The translations under genes were made by a program, and so were the position numbers. From contig DATBGZ010000049.1 of the NCBI GenBank assembly GCA_036557785.1, positions 12,294-76,293 of the forward strand: a stretch of 64,000 nt of DNA. Reading direction: 5' to 3'. Positions 16,938 through 26,214 of the stretch are shown piece after piece. The notes beneath the pieces were generated by a model. That model was not told the origin of the DNA and did not search any database. It worked only from the letters and a program-made list of their open reading frames with translations. Each line of letters starts with the position of its first letter. The stretch's first letter is position 1. Origin of the DNA: DATBGZ01 sp036557785. GTDB taxonomy: Bacteria; Actinomycetota; Actinomycetes; Mycobacteriales; Micromonosporaceae.

Positions 16938-17711
16938 ATGCGCAGGCGATCCGCGGTCACGACGGCCGCAGTGTCCATCTTCGGTCTGGTGCTCGCCGCA
17001 TGTGCGATCCCCGAGGCGCCCGGTCCCAACGACTCCGGCTCCTCCGACACGACCGCAGTCACCGCCTCGGCCACATCATCGGGAGACCGCCAGTCGATGG
17101 AGGGCCAGTACACCTTCGACACCATGGATCAGTACGTGGACAAGGTCGTCTCGGACCTGATCGTTCCCTGGCTGAACGACACGTGGCCCAGCATCGAAGT
17201 GCCCGACGTCCGCTTCGTGCCGGAGGGCATCTCGGGCCGGGAAGGATGCGAGGACAGCGACGGCCATCGCGCGCAGTACTCCACGGACTCGTACGAGTAC
17301 TGCCCGCCGGACGTCACCGTCTACGTTGGACAGGACGCCGTCTGGGAGTTCTACTCGCAGACCGGTGACGCGGGACCGGCCATGGGTCTGGCGCACGAGT
17401 TCGGCCACCACGTCCAGTACTCGCTGGGCGTCACCCCGCCGGAGACATCGCAGGAGAGCGTGGCCTTCGAGAACCAGGCGGACTGCCTCGCCGGGACCTG
17501 GGCGCGGTGGGCCGACGCGAAGGGGTATCTCGACACGGCGGAGAACTCCCCCAACGGACGCTCGGACCTCGACGACATCGAGCTGCTCTTCCCACTCATC
17601 GCTTCGGCCGAGGGCGCGGACCGCGACCACGGCACGCTCGAAGAGCGCGAGTCGGCCTTCAACGACGGCTACCGCGGTGGCCCGCCCGCCTGCGACATCA
17701 ACGCCGGCTAG
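16938..17711 (+). CDS. Neutral zinc metallopeptidase lipoprotein
   Basis: Exported lipoprotein of 257 residues with lipobox LAAC (Cys at about 22) after a short hydrophobic signal, then a Ser/Thr-rich linker. The catalytic motif is HEFGHHVQ (HExxH, about residues 152-159), followed by ENQADCLAGTWA, which matches the YpfJ-type putative neutral zinc metallopeptidase family where the downstream Glu/Asp region helps bind zinc. Four Cys in the mature region (EGCEDS, YEYCPP, ADCLA, PPACDI) could form disulfides. The product is expected to act outside the membrane. Upstream 16724-16937 holds the divergent promoters shared with icd; no box could be assigned clearly. Confidence 0.85.
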   Translation: MRRRSAVTTAAVSIFGLVLAACAIPEAPGPNDSGSSDTTAVTASATSSGDRQSMEGQYTFDTMDQYVDKVVSDLIVPWLNDTWPSIEVPDVRFVPEGISGREGCEDSDGHRAQYSTDSYEYCPPDVTVYVGQDAVWEFYSQTGDAGPAMGLAHEFGHHVQYSLGVTPPETSQESVAFENQADCLAGTWARWADAKGYLDTAENSPNGRSDLDDIELLFPLIASAEGADRDHGTLEERESAFNDGYRGGPPACDINAG

Positions 17712-17739
17712 CTCTGACGCCCTCGCGCAACCGTACGGC

Positions 17740-18726
17740 TTACATCCCAGCGACGTCGGCCTGCTTGGCCCGCACCGCCTCGGCGGCCTCGCGCAGCGCG
17801 GCGACCTCGGGGTCGGTGAGCGGGGTCTGCACGATCTTCCGTACGCCGGCGGCCCCGAGCTCGGCCTGCACGCCCAGGTAGACCCCCGAGATGCCGTACT
17901 CGCCGTCGACCCACGCGCAGACCGGCCACACCTCGCCGCTGTCGAGCGCGACGGCGCGGGCCATGCGGGCGGCCGCCGCGGACGGCGCGTAGAAGGCGGA
18001 GCCGGTCTTCAGCAGCGCCACAACCTCGGCGCCGCCGTTGCGGGTGCGGACCACCAACTCCTCGACCTTCTCGGCCGGCAGCACCTCCAGCAGCGGCTTA
18101 CCGTCCACTGTGCACTGTGAGGGGATGGGGACCATGGTGTCGCCGTGCGATCCGAGGGTGAGCGTCTTGACCGACGTCACCGGCACACCGAGGGTCTCCG
18201 CGACGAAGTGGGTGAACCGGGCGGTGTCGAGCACCCCGGCTTGCCCGAGCACCCGATTGCGGGGGAAGCCCGTGGCGAGCTGCGTGAGCGCGGTCATCTC
18301 GTCCAGTGGGTTGGAGACGACCATGACGACGGCGTTCGGCGCGTGCTTGGCGATGTTCTCGGCCACCCCCCGCACGATCCTGGCGTTGACCTCGAGCAGG
18401 TCCATGCGGCTCATGCCCGGCTTGCGCGGCAGGCCGGCCGTGACGATCACGACGTCGGAGCCGCCGATCGCCTCATAGCCATCACCGTCCGGAGTCGTGG
18501 TGACACCGACGACCTTCGTCTCGAACCCCTCGATGGGGCGGGACTGGTTCAGGTCCAGGGCGAGCCCCTCGGGCCTGCCCTCGATGATGTCGGTCAGGAC
18601 GACCGTGTCGAAGATGTCGTACTCGGCCAGGCGCTGCGCGGTCGTGGAGCCGTAGAAGCCGGCGCCGACAACGGTGACCTTGCCGCCACGGCCGTGCGAG
18701 CGGCGCGATGCATCATCAGTAGCCAT
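17740..18726 (-). CDS. mdh: Malate dehydrogenase (LDH-like type)
   Basis: NAD-dependent malate/oxaloacetate interconversion. Rossmann motif KVTVVGAGFYGSTTAQRL at the N-terminus, VIVTAGLPRKPGMSRMDLLEVN (Arg residues of the active-site loop), VVSNPLDEMTAL, and catalytic His in LTLGSHGDTMVP. The RKPGMSR loop is of the malate-specific LDH-like group. 328 residues, slightly long because of a polar N-terminal tail (MATDDASRRSHGRGG). It is the last gene of purN-purH-folD-mdh on the minus strand, 84 bp after folD. Confidence 0.95.
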   Translation of the reverse strand: MATDDASRRSHGRGGKVTVVGAGFYGSTTAQRLAEYDIFDTVVLTDIIEGRPEGLALDLNQSRPIEGFETKVVGVTTTPDGDGYEAIGGSDVVIVTAGLPRKPGMSRMDLLEVNARIVRGVAENIAKHAPNAVVMVVSNPLDEMTALTQLATGFPRNRVLGQAGVLDTARFTHFVAETLGVPVTSVKTLTLGSHGDTMVPIPSQCTVDGKPLLEVLPAEKVEELVVRTRNGGAEVVALLKTGSAFYAPSAAAARMARAVALDSGEVWPVCAWVDGEYGISGVYLGVQAELGAAGVRKIVQTPLTDPEVAALREAAEAVRAKQADVAGM

Positions 18727-18810
18727 CGTGTGGACTTCCCGAGACGTGAGTGGGGCGCTGCGGTTGACACTCGCACGATAACCCGTGCGTCAGGCCGAGC
18801 AGCCGCCGAG

Positions 18811-19686
18811 TCAGCGCTTTGCCCGCTGTGCCGCCTCGGCCAGCTCCACGAGATTCGCGAGAAGCATCGCCCTGGTCATCGGACCGATGCCGCCCGGGTT
18901 GGGGGCGAAGTAGCCGGCGACCTCCGCCACCGCGCGATCCACGTCGCCGACCAGCCGGGACTTCCCGTCGGCCCCGGTCACCCGGCTGACCCCCACGTCC
19001 AGCACGGCAGCTCCCGGCTTGACCATGTCGGGGGTGATCATGCCCGGGACACCGGCAGCAGCGACAAGGATGTCGGCCGCCCGGGTGTGGGCGGCGAGGT
19101 CGCGGGTTCCGGTGTGGCAGGTCGTCACCGTCGCGTTCTCGCTGCGGCGGGTGAGGATCAGGCCGAGCGGCCGGCCGACCGTGGTTCCCCGGCCGACGAC
19201 CACGACCTCCGCGCCGGCGAGCGGGACGCCGTAGCGACGCAGCAACTCCACCGCGCCCAACGGCGTGCAGGGCAACGGGCCGGGGGCGCCCAGCACGAGC
19301 CGGCCGAGGTTCACCGGATGCAACCCGTCGGCGTCCTTGGCGGGGTCGATGTGTTCGAGCACGGACTGCACGTCCAGTCCTGGCGGCAGCGGCAGCTGCA
19401 CGAGGTAGCCGGAGCAGGCTGGGTCGGCGTTCAGCTCGGCCACGGCCGCCTCGACATCGGCCTGCGTCGCGTCGCCGGGCAGGTCGCGCCGGATCGAGGC
19501 GAGGCCGACATCGGCGCAGTCGGCATGCTTGAGCGCCACGTACCGGTGCGACGGCGCGTCGTCGCCGGCCAGCACGGTGCCGAGGCCGGGCGCATGGCCG
19601 CGGGCGCTCATCGCCTTGACCCGTACCTTGAGCTCTTCCTTGATCGCCGCCAGCGTGGCCTGACCGTCCAGGATGATCGCACTCAC
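18811..19686 (-). CDS. folD: Bifunctional methylenetetrahydrofolate dehydrogenase/cyclohydrolase
   Basis: Interconverts 5,10-methylene-THF and 10-formyl-THF, the one-carbon donor used by PurN and PurH. 291 residues. Signature SHRYVALKHADCADVG (catalytic Lys of the YxxxK motif), GYLVQLPLPPGLD, PCTPLGAVELLRRYG, VVVGRGTTVGRPL and PNPGGIGPMTRAMLL. GTG at 19686 gives the standard start MSAIILDGQA; the open frame extends upstream but overlaps purH. It lies 10 bp downstream of purH, so the purine and folate genes are coupled in one operon. Confidence 0.96.
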   Translation of the reverse strand: MSAIILDGQATLAAIKEELKVRVKAMSARGHAPGLGTVLAGDDAPSHRYVALKHADCADVGLASIRRDLPGDATQADVEAAVAELNADPACSGYLVQLPLPPGLDVQSVLEHIDPAKDADGLHPVNLGRLVLGAPGPLPCTPLGAVELLRRYGVPLAGAEVVVVGRGTTVGRPLGLILTRRSENATVTTCHTGTRDLAAHTRAADILVAAAGVPGMITPDMVKPGAAVLDVGVSRVTGADGKSRLVGDVDRAVAEVAGYFAPNPGGIGPMTRAMLLANLVELAEAAQRAKR

Positions 19687-19696
19687 GCCGCCGAGC

Positions 19697-21274
19697 CTAG
19701 TGGTAGAAGTGCCGCGTCCCGGTGAAGTACATCGTGATGCCGGCCTTTGTCGCGGCCTCGATAGAGAGTTTGTCGCGGATCGACCCGCCGGGCTGGGCAA
19801 CCGCGGCGATGCCGGCGTCGATGAGAACCTGTAGCCCATCCGGGAACGGGAAGTACGCGTCCGACGCCGCGACCGAGCCCGCGGCCCGGTCCCCCGCGCG
19901 CGCCACGGCGAGACGGGCCGAGTCGACGCGGTTCACCTGCCCCATGCCCACCCCCACCGAGGCACCGCCACGGGCGAGCAGGATCGCGTTGGACTTCACG
20001 GCGCGCACCGCTCGCCAGGCGAAGACCAGATCCGCCAGTCGTTGCGGCGTAGCCGGCTCCCCCGTCACGAGCTGCCAGGCCGCCGGGTCGTCGCCGGGCG
20101 CGTCGACGCGGTCCGGGGACTGGGCCAGCATGCCCCCGCCAACCTGGCGGTACTCGACCCGCGTCGACGTCCACTGTGGAGCTCGCAGGACGCGCAGGTT
20201 CTTGCGAGCAGCCAGCACCTCGACCGCGCCGCCTTCGTAGGAGGGCGCGACGATGACCTCGGTGAAGATCTCCGCGAGCCGCTCCGCGAGGGCCACGCTC
20301 ACCGGGCGGTTGACGGCGATCACGCCGCCGAACGCCGAGCCCGGGTCGCACTCGTGGGCGAGCCGATGCGCGGTGACCACGTCCGGCCCGATGGCGATCC
20401 CGCATGGGTTGGCGTGCTTGATGATGGCGACCGCGGTCTCGGCGAAGTCGTGCACGGTCCGCCAGGCGGAGTCCGCATCGACGTAGTTATTGAATGACAT
20501 CTCTTTTCCCGCCAACTGCTCGGCCTGCGCCAGACCGGGCGGCGCCGCGGGGTCGGTGTAGAGCGCCGCGCGCTGGTGCGGGTTCTCGCCATAACGCAGC
20601 GTCGTCGCCAGCGCCAGGGCCTGGCCGGCGAAGGCGGGCCAGGCGATCCCGTCCTCGGCTGGGTTCTGCTCGGCGAGCGTCTGCTCGGCGAACCAGGCCG
20701 CGATCGCCACGTCATACTCGGCGACGTGGGCGAAGGCCGTGGCGGCCAACCGCCGCCGATGCTCGTACGTGAGCCCGCCCTGGCCGAGCGCCGCGATGAT
20801 GTCGGGGTATGCCTCGGGTGAGGTGACCACGGCGACACTGTGATGGTTCTTCGCGGCGGAGCGCACCATGGCCGGGCCGCCGATGTCAATCTGCTCGATG
20901 ACGGCGTCCGCGCCCGCGCCCGACGCGACGGTCTGGGTGAACGGGTACAGGTTGCTCACCAGCAGATCGAAGGGCGCGATTGCCAACCGCGCCAGCGCCG
21001 CCTCATGCTCCGGCTTGCGGCGGTCGGCCAGAAGCCCCCCGTGCACCGACGGGTGCAGCGTCTTGACGCGGCCGTCGAGGGTCTCCGGAAAGCCCGTGAC
21101 CTGCTCGACCCGCGTGACCGGCACCCCGTAGGTCTCGATCCGCTGGGCGGTTGTGCCGGTCGAGACGATCTCGACGCCCGCGCCCGCAAGCGCTCGCGCG
21201 AGCTCCTCGAGCCCGGTCTTGTCGTAGACGCTGACGAGTGCCCGCCGAATCGGCCGGCGTCCATCGTCGGTCAT
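19697..21274 (-). CDS. purH: AICAR transformylase/IMP cyclohydrolase
   Basis: Last two steps of purine synthesis: formylation of AICAR using 10-formyl-THF, and ring closure to IMP. 525 residues with the MGS-like cyclohydrolase domain first (ALVSVYDKTGLEELARAL, KTLHPSVHGGLLADRR) and the AICARFT domain after (GIAIGPDVVTAH..., SNAILLARGGASVGVGMGQ), ending in the conserved RHFYH. ATG 21274 overlaps the purN stop (ATGA) and has GAAAGG upstream. It is followed by folD. Confidence 0.97.
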   Translation of the reverse strand: MTDDGRRPIRRALVSVYDKTGLEELARALAGAGVEIVSTGTTAQRIETYGVPVTRVEQVTGFPETLDGRVKTLHPSVHGGLLADRRKPEHEAALARLAIAPFDLLVSNLYPFTQTVASGAGADAVIEQIDIGGPAMVRSAAKNHHSVAVVTSPEAYPDIIAALGQGGLTYEHRRRLAATAFAHVAEYDVAIAAWFAEQTLAEQNPAEDGIAWPAFAGQALALATTLRYGENPHQRAALYTDPAAPPGLAQAEQLAGKEMSFNNYVDADSAWRTVHDFAETAVAIIKHANPCGIAIGPDVVTAHRLAHECDPGSAFGGVIAVNRPVSVALAERLAEIFTEVIVAPSYEGGAVEVLAARKNLRVLRAPQWTSTRVEYRQVGGGMLAQSPDRVDAPGDDPAAWQLVTGEPATPQRLADLVFAWRAVRAVKSNAILLARGGASVGVGMGQVNRVDSARLAVARAGDRAAGSVAASDAYFPFPDGLQVLIDAGIAAVAQPGGSIRDKLSIEAATKAGITMYFTGTRHFYH

Positions 21275-21885
21275 GGGATCGCGACCTTTCTCCCCGTCGT
21301 GGTCCAGCCCTCGCGGACGAGACGACCCACGTAGTGCACGAGTTGGCGCCGTTCGGCGGTCTTGATGCGCTCCGTGAGCGTCTCCTCGGTGTCGTCGTCG
21401 TGCACCGCAACGGCGACCTGGGCGACGATCGGGCCGGTGTCGACGCCATCGTCGACGAAGAAGAGGGTGGCCCCAGCCACCTTCACGCCGTGCTCCAGCG
21501 CGTCCCGCGGGCCGTGGATCCCCGGGAACGCCGGGAGCAGGGCATTGTGGGTATTCAGGTAGCGGCCGCCGAACGCGCCGAGGAAGGTTGGCCCGACCAG
21601 CTTGAGGAACCCGGCCGAGATCACCAGATCCGGTTCGCACGCCGTGCACAGCCGAGTGAGCTCGGCATCCCACAGGTCGCGGGACGGATAGTCCCTGACC
21701 CGGCACACGAAGGTTGGCACGCCCGCCTTCTCGGCGCGGTCGAGGGCCGTGGCGCCGGGCCGGTCCGAGCCGACGGCGACCACGTGCGCGCCATAGGCGG
21801 GGTCCTCGCAGGCCTCGAGCAGCGCCTGCAGGTTGGTTCCCGAGCCGGAGACCAGCACCACGAGGCGTGCTGGGTTGCTCCTCAC
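21271..21885 (-). CDS. purN: Phosphoribosylglycinamide formyltransferase 1
   Basis: Transfers formyl from 10-formyl-THF to GAR. 204 residues with LVVLVSGSGTNLQALLEA at the N-terminus, LVISAGFLKLVGPTFL, NTHNALLPAFPGIHGPRDAL (catalytic Asn and His) and VDTGPIVAQ (catalytic Asp). GTG 21885 gives the usual short N-terminus; GTG 21894 would add three residues. Neither has an obvious ribosome-binding site. It is the first gene of the purN-purH-folD-mdh unit. The 21886-22127 gap contains GCCCC/GGGGC arms around 21965-21990 and otherwise nothing assignable. Confidence 0.95.
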   Translation of the reverse strand: MRSNPARLVVLVSGSGTNLQALLEACEDPAYGAHVVAVGSDRPGATALDRAEKAGVPTFVCRVRDYPSRDLWDAELTRLCTACEPDLVISAGFLKLVGPTFLGAFGGRYLNTHNALLPAFPGIHGPRDALEHGVKVAGATLFFVDDGVDTGPIVAQVAVAVHDDDTEETLTERIKTAERRQLVHYVGRLVREGWTTTGRKVAIP

Positions 21886-22127
21886 CCGCGCCACAGTAGT
21901 GCCGCGCGGCCGGCGGCCGGGCCAGGCGACGGGGCATGTCGCCCGCGACGCAGCGACACCAGTGCCCCATTTGGGTATTTCGGGGCCCCAGGCCGGGAAG
22001 AAACGCCGACAACCGGCGCGTGTCGGGTACTGCGGGGTGTTGACCCAACCCGCTAATCTCCGGTGATTCCGCCGCCGATGCGGCGCGCCAGACGGTCTCG
22101 CCCGTCGCGACGAAAGGGTTTCTTCAG

Positions 22128-22391
22128 ATGAGCTATCCCCCCGGATACCCACCCGCTCCGGCCGCGCCGGCCAACGACAAGACGACCCTGTGGGGCGTCC
22201 TCGGCATTGTCATCGGCCTCATCTGCTGCTGGCCTGCCGGTATCGTCTTCGGGATCCTCTCGCTCCAGGAGGCGAAGAAGTACGGCAAGTCGCCGACGCT
22301 CGCCTATGTCGCGTTCGCGGTCTCCGCGCTCAACTTCATCGTTGGCATCTTCTGGCTGACCAGCGGCAGCCTGTCGAACATGACGAGCTGA
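22128..22391 (+). CDS. Small DUF4190-like membrane protein
   Basis: Protein of 87 residues with a Pro-rich cytoplasmic start (MSYPPGYPPAPAAPAN), two predicted membrane segments (TLWGVLGIVIGLICCWPAGI, then YVAFAVSALNFIVGIFWL) and between them FGILSLQEAKKYGKS, similar to DUF4190-type small actinobacterial membrane proteins. Function unknown. AAAGG lies about 10 bp before the ATG. It is divergent from purN and closed by a strong bidirectional hairpin at 22418-22450. Confidence 0.75.
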   Translation: MSYPPGYPPAPAAPANDKTTLWGVLGIVIGLICCWPAGIVFGILSLQEAKKYGKSPTLAYVAFAVSALNFIVGIFWLTSGSLSNMTS

Positions 22392-22417
22392 CCAGTCCCG
22401 CTCACGATCCACGCGAT

Positions 22418-22450
22418 ACCACTGGCCGGTCCGGCGGACCGGCCAGTGGT
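22418..22450. terminator. Bidirectional hairpin between convergent genes
   Basis: ACCACTGGCCGGTCC-GGC-GGACCGGCCAGTGGT: a perfect 15-bp stem with a 3-nt loop between the stop of the small membrane protein (22391) and the stop of the convergent DUF6350 gene (22464). It probably terminates both. No T-run. Confidence 0.7.
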
Positions 22451-22463
22451 CTGCCGTGTGTCG

Positions 22464-23765
22464 TTAGCCGTGGGCGCGAGAGAGGGATCGCCGTGCGCCG
22501 GCGCCTACCACGGTGCCGACTCCCACGACGCCGGCGGCCAGCAGCGCGGCCCGGATCCCGCCCGGGCCGAGGTCGGCGAGTCTCCCGGAGCCGAGTCCGC
22601 CCCGGGCGGCCACCATGGCGGCGTAGACCAGCACACCCGCGATCGGACCGGCGAGTGCGGCCGAGCCGAGCAGCCCCGGCCAGGTCGGCGCCGGCTGGGC
22701 TGCTGACGCGGGTGCGGGAACCCGGCCGAGCAGGACGCCGGCGAGCAGCCCGGCGACGAAGGGCGCGCCGAGCAGGGTCGGCCCGAGGCCGGTCAGCGGA
22801 GCGTGTGGCAGTGCGGCCAGAACGGGCATAGCCGGCACCGGGCCGAGCAGGACGTCTTCGGGACTGACGACCGTGCCCGCGCCCACCGCGAAGCCCGGAC
22901 CAAGCAGATAGGCCGCCGCCCAGACCGCCAGGTTGGGCAGGTAGATCAGGCACAGCGCCGTGATCCCGATCTGACCGGCGAGCCCGGCCTGGTAGGCCCG
23001 CAGCATCTGTGCGGCCGCACCGCCCGACAACGCCAGCGCCAGACCCGCCGCCGCCGCCCCCGCCGCGAGCAGGAACGCGACCGCGGCGACACCCGCCCGT
23101 ACGGCATCGGTGAGCACGCGTGGCATGCGGCGGACCAGCCGCCGCCCCGGCCGGCCGTACCCCAGCGCACCGCCTACCCCGGCGACGGCCGCGAACAGCC
23201 CGAACGCCACCGCGGCCCGACCCGGCGAGACCACCGCGTCGGCGGTGCGGGCGAGCCCCGCCGCGATCGCGCCGATCACCGCGTACACCAGCGCGACGCA
23301 GATCCCGGCCCGGATCGCCGGCCATGGCGAGGCGAGCCGGTGCGCCCCGGTGGCCCGGGCCGCGTGCACGCCGCCGCGCACCAGCCGCCAGCCGACCCAC
23401 GCCGTGATACCGAGTGGCACCAACGTGATGCGGTCCGATGGCAGGCCGACCGGTACCCCGTGGCCGAGCAACCAGGCGCCCGTGGCGACCCGGAACACCG
23501 CCTTCAACGGCGCGCCGGTGCCAATCCCGCCGATGAGACTGAGCACGATCACGGGCGCGAGGCCGAGGACGCTCGCCCACAGTGCCGCGACCGTGGCGGC
23601 GATGGGCAGCGGCGCGCCCCCACGCCGAGGTGGCTGCGGTGCGTTCGCCGTCGCATGCGCCGGCGCGACCCGGGTGGTGGTCCGACCCGCGGATGGCTCC
23701 TCGTCCCGGGCCACCGTCGGGTCGGCCGGGTACGGATCATCGCTGGGCGGGGGCATCCGACTCAC
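22464..23765 (-). CDS. DUF6350 family polytopic membrane protein
   Basis: Integral membrane protein of 433 residues. A polar, Pro-rich cytoplasmic N-terminus of about 50 residues is followed by about eight to nine hydrophobic segments rich in Ala, Gly, Val and Leu, with YLPNLAVWAAAYLLGPGFAVGAGTVVSP as the most characteristic stretch (seen here in parts: YLPNLAVWA and GPGFAVGAGT). This matches the actinobacterial DUF6350 family (some annotated as cell-division protein PerM), commonly found between sucD and purN as here. Biochemical role unknown. GTG 23765 starts the protein. Confidence 0.8.
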   Translation of the reverse strand: MSRMPPPSDDPYPADPTVARDEEPSAGRTTTRVAPAHATANAPQPPRRGGAPLPIAATVAALWASVLGLAPVIVLSLIGGIGTGAPLKAVFRVATGAWLLGHGVPVGLPSDRITLVPLGITAWVGWRLVRGGVHAARATGAHRLASPWPAIRAGICVALVYAVIGAIAAGLARTADAVVSPGRAAVAFGLFAAVAGVGGALGYGRPGRRLVRRMPRVLTDAVRAGVAAVAFLLAAGAAAAGLALALSGGAAAQMLRAYQAGLAGQIGITALCLIYLPNLAVWAAAYLLGPGFAVGAGTVVSPEDVLLGPVPAMPVLAALPHAPLTGLGPTLLGAPFVAGLLAGVLLGRVPAPASAAQPAPTWPGLLGSAALAGPIAGVLVYAAMVAARGGLGSGRLADLGPGGIRAALLAAGVVGVGTVVGAGARRSLSRAHG

Positions 23766-23829
23766 TGTGCCACAGGGTTGAGGCGGTGCCCCGGCACGAC
23801 GCTCGGCGTGCGGAGGGTGCCCTCGCTGG

Positions 23830-24714
23830 TCAGGTCTGCATGATGGCGCGCATCAGCCGGGCGGTCTCGCTCGGCGTCTTGCCGACCGTGACCCCGGCCG
23901 CCTCCAGGGCGACCTTCTTCGCCTCAGCGGTACCCGAGGAGCCCGAGATGATCGCGCCGGCATGGCCCATCGTCTTGCCGGGCGGCGCGGTGAACCCCGC
24001 GATGTAGCCGACCACCGGCTTGGTCACGTTCGCCTTGATGAACTCGGCGGCCCGTTCCTCGGCGTCACCACCGATCTCGCCGATCATCACGATCGCGTCG
24101 GTCTCCGGGTCGGCCTGGAAGGCGGCCAGAGCATCGATGTGTGTCGTCCCGATGATCGGGTCGCCGCCGATGCCGACCGCCGTCGAGAAGCCGATGTCCC
24201 GCAGCTCGTACATCATCTGGTAGGTCAGCGTCCCGGACTTCGAGACCAGGCCGATGCGCCCGGGACCGGAGATGTCGGCCGGGATGATGCCCGCGTTGGA
24301 CTGGCCGGGGCTCGCCACGCCCGGGCAGTTCGGTCCGACGATGCGCGTCGGGTTGCCCTTGCCGACGTTGTACGCCCAGGCCGCGGCCGTGTCGTGCACC
24401 GGGATGCCCTCGGTGATCGTGATCGCGAGCGGGATCGCGGCATCGATCGCCTCGACCATGGCGCCCTTCGCGAAGCGTGGCGGCACGAAGATCACCGTCG
24501 CGTCCGCGCCGGTGACGGCCATCGCCTCGAGCACCGAGTTGAATACCGGCAGGGCCTGCCCGTCGAACTCCACGCTCTGCCCACCCTTGCCCGGGGTGAC
24601 GCCGCCGACCACGGTGGTTCCGGCCCGCAGCATGCGCCGGGTGTGCTTGGAGCCTTCGGAGCCGGTCATCCCCTGCACGATGACCCGCGAGTCCTTGGTG
24701 AGCCAGATCGCCAT
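23830..24714 (-). CDS. sucD: Succinyl-CoA synthetase, alpha subunit
   Basis: ADP/GDP-forming succinyl-CoA ligase, CoA-binding and phospho-His subunit. 294 residues with VIVQGMTGSEGSKHTRRML, VPPRFAKGAMVEAIDA, GPNCPGVASPGQSNAGIIP, SKSGTLTYQMMYEL and the phosphorylated His in GKTMGHAGAIIS (about residue 250). It lies 5 bp downstream of sucC; the two form the TCA-cycle enzyme that couples succinyl-CoA cleavage to NTP synthesis. Confidence 0.97.
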   Translation of the reverse strand: MAIWLTKDSRVIVQGMTGSEGSKHTRRMLRAGTTVVGGVTPGKGGQSVEFDGQALPVFNSVLEAMAVTGADATVIFVPPRFAKGAMVEAIDAAIPLAITITEGIPVHDTAAAWAYNVGKGNPTRIVGPNCPGVASPGQSNAGIIPADISGPGRIGLVSKSGTLTYQMMYELRDIGFSTAVGIGGDPIIGTTHIDALAAFQADPETDAIVMIGEIGGDAEERAAEFIKANVTKPVVGYIAGFTAPPGKTMGHAGAIISGSSGTAEAKKVALEAAGVTVGKTPSETARLMRAIMQT

Positions 24715-24719
24715 GTCCG

Positions 24720-25898
24720 TCAGACCCCCGCCGCCGCGAGCTCCGCCGCGCGTGCCGCGGCACCGTCCATTGTGTCCACCCGCTGCACCAGCGGGTTGTT
24801 CGCCTGGTCGAGGATGCGCCTGCCCTGCTCGGCGTTGTTGCCGTCCAGGCGGACCACGAGCGGCCGGGTCAGGGCCTCGCCCCGGCTGCCCAGGAGCTCG
24901 AACGCGGCGAGGATGCCCTTCGCCACCGCGTCGCAGGCCGTGATGCCGCCGAAGACGTTCACGAAGACGCTGCGCACCGACGGGTCGGAGAGGACGATCT
25001 CCAGGCCGTTGGCCATCACCTCGGCTGAGGCGCCGCCACCGATATCCAGGAAGTTCGCCGGCTTCACCGAGCCGAACCGCTCACCCGCGTAGGCGACAAC
25101 GTCCAGTGTGGACATGACCAGGCCAGCGCCGTTGCCGATGATCCCGACCTGGCCGTCGAGCTTGACGTAGTTGAGGTCCTTCTCCTTCGCCGCCTGCTCG
25201 AACGGGTCGGCTGCGGACGTGTCGACCCAGGCCTCGTGGTCGGGGTGACGGAATGCGCCGTTGTCGTCCAGCGTCACCTTCGCGTCGAGGCAGAGCACCC
25301 GCCCATCCGGCGTCTTCGCCAGCGGGTTCACCTCGACGAGCGTGGCGTCCTCGGCCACGAACGCCTGCCACAGTTTCACCGCGATATCGACGACCTGATC
25401 AGCGACGTCCGCGGGGAACCCGGCCCTGGTGACGATCTCGCGGGCCAGCGCTTCATCTACACCCTTGGAGGCATCGATGGGCGCCTTGACGACCTTCTCC
25501 GGCGCCTCGTGGGCGACCTGCTCGATCTCCATCCCGCCAGCGACGCTCGCGATGCAGAGGAAGGTGCGGTTGGCCCGGTCGAGCAGGTAGGAGAAGTAGT
25601 ACTCCTCGGCGATGTCCGCCGCCTCGGTGACCATCACCTTGTGCACCGTGTGGCCCTTGATGTCCATACCGAGGATGTCGGCGGCCCGTGCGGTCGCCTC
25701 GGCCACCGTGGTCGCGAGCTTCACTCCGCCGGCCTTGCCGCGCCCGCCGACCTTGACCTGTGCCTTGACGACGACCTGACGCCCGACCTTCTGCGCGATC
25801 GCGGCCGCCTCCTCGGGCGTCTGCGCGACACCGCCGCTGAGCACCGGCAGCCCGTGCCGAGCGAAGAGCTCCCGCCCCTGATATTCGTACAGGTCCAC
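24720..25898 (-). CDS. sucC: Succinyl-CoA synthetase, beta subunit
   Basis: ATP-grasp subunit of succinyl-CoA ligase, 392 residues: MDLYEYQGRELFARHGLPVL, KAQVKVGGRGKAGGVKLA (nucleotide-binding loop), LFVNPLAKT-type segment EVNPLAKTPDGRVLCLDAKV (metal-binding Glu, Asn and Asp) and the C-terminal FLDIGGGASAE and NVFGGI. GTG at 25898 is chosen because GGAG lies 5-6 bp upstream and the protein starts at the conserved DLYEYQ; the frame stays open upstream over non-conserved sequence. A candidate -10 box and palindrome lie 60-75 bp upstream. Confidence 0.97.
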   Translation of the reverse strand: MDLYEYQGRELFARHGLPVLSGGVAQTPEEAAAIAQKVGRQVVVKAQVKVGGRGKAGGVKLATTVAEATARAADILGMDIKGHTVHKVMVTEAADIAEEYYFSYLLDRANRTFLCIASVAGGMEIEQVAHEAPEKVVKAPIDASKGVDEALAREIVTRAGFPADVADQVVDIAVKLWQAFVAEDATLVEVNPLAKTPDGRVLCLDAKVTLDDNGAFRHPDHEAWVDTSAADPFEQAAKEKDLNYVKLDGQVGIIGNGAGLVMSTLDVVAYAGERFGSVKPANFLDIGGGASAEVMANGLEIVLSDPSVRSVFVNVFGGITACDAVAKGILAAFELLGSRGEALTRPLVVRLDGNNAEQGRRILDQANNPLVQRVDTMDGAAARAAELAAAGV

Positions 25899-25956
25899 CT
25901 TTACTCCACGCTCACCCGGGCCGCCGACCCGACCGTTGTCGCCACCTGTTGAGCGC

Positions 25957-25974
25957 AGCCTAGCCAGCGCTGGC
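25957..25974 (-). promoter_or_regulatory. Candidate sucC promoter -10 and overlapping palindrome
   Basis: On the minus strand TAGGCT (25962-25957) fits the actinobacterial -10 pattern TANNNT. It is directly preceded by the perfect 12-bp palindrome GCCAGCGCTGGC (25963-25974), which would fall in the promoter spacer and could be an operator. No convincing -35 is seen. Transcription would start near 25950, giving a leader of about 50 nt. Confidence 0.4.
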
Positions 25975-26100
25975 GGCGCGAGCCGCAGCCGGGCGCGGGC
26001 GTGTGCGGTACTCCACTCTCCGCGATCGCCCATCCGGGCGAATCGGATATTGCCGAAAGCCCGGGCGTAACCGGCTCCATGACCCCTCGTTGTGCAGGAT

Positions 26101-26121
26101 GTCGGCGGCCACGCCGCCGAC
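26101..26121. other. Perfect hairpin in the sucC upstream gap
   Basis: GTCGGCGGC-CAC-GCCGCCGAC, a 9-bp stem with a 3-nt loop. A second hairpin follows at 26138-26155 (TTGCGG-ttcgct-CCGCAA). Both lie in the 361-bp gap 25899-26259, in which no gene is seen. They could be part of a structured sucC leader or additional terminators of the B12-binding gene. Confidence 0.45.
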
Positions 26122-26214
26122 GACAAGGGAACGGAGTTTGCGGTTCGCTCCGCAAGCTACGCGAAATACGGCCGATGCCCTGTCGGTCGAGGGGTGGCGG
26201 CGGGGCGTCGTGCA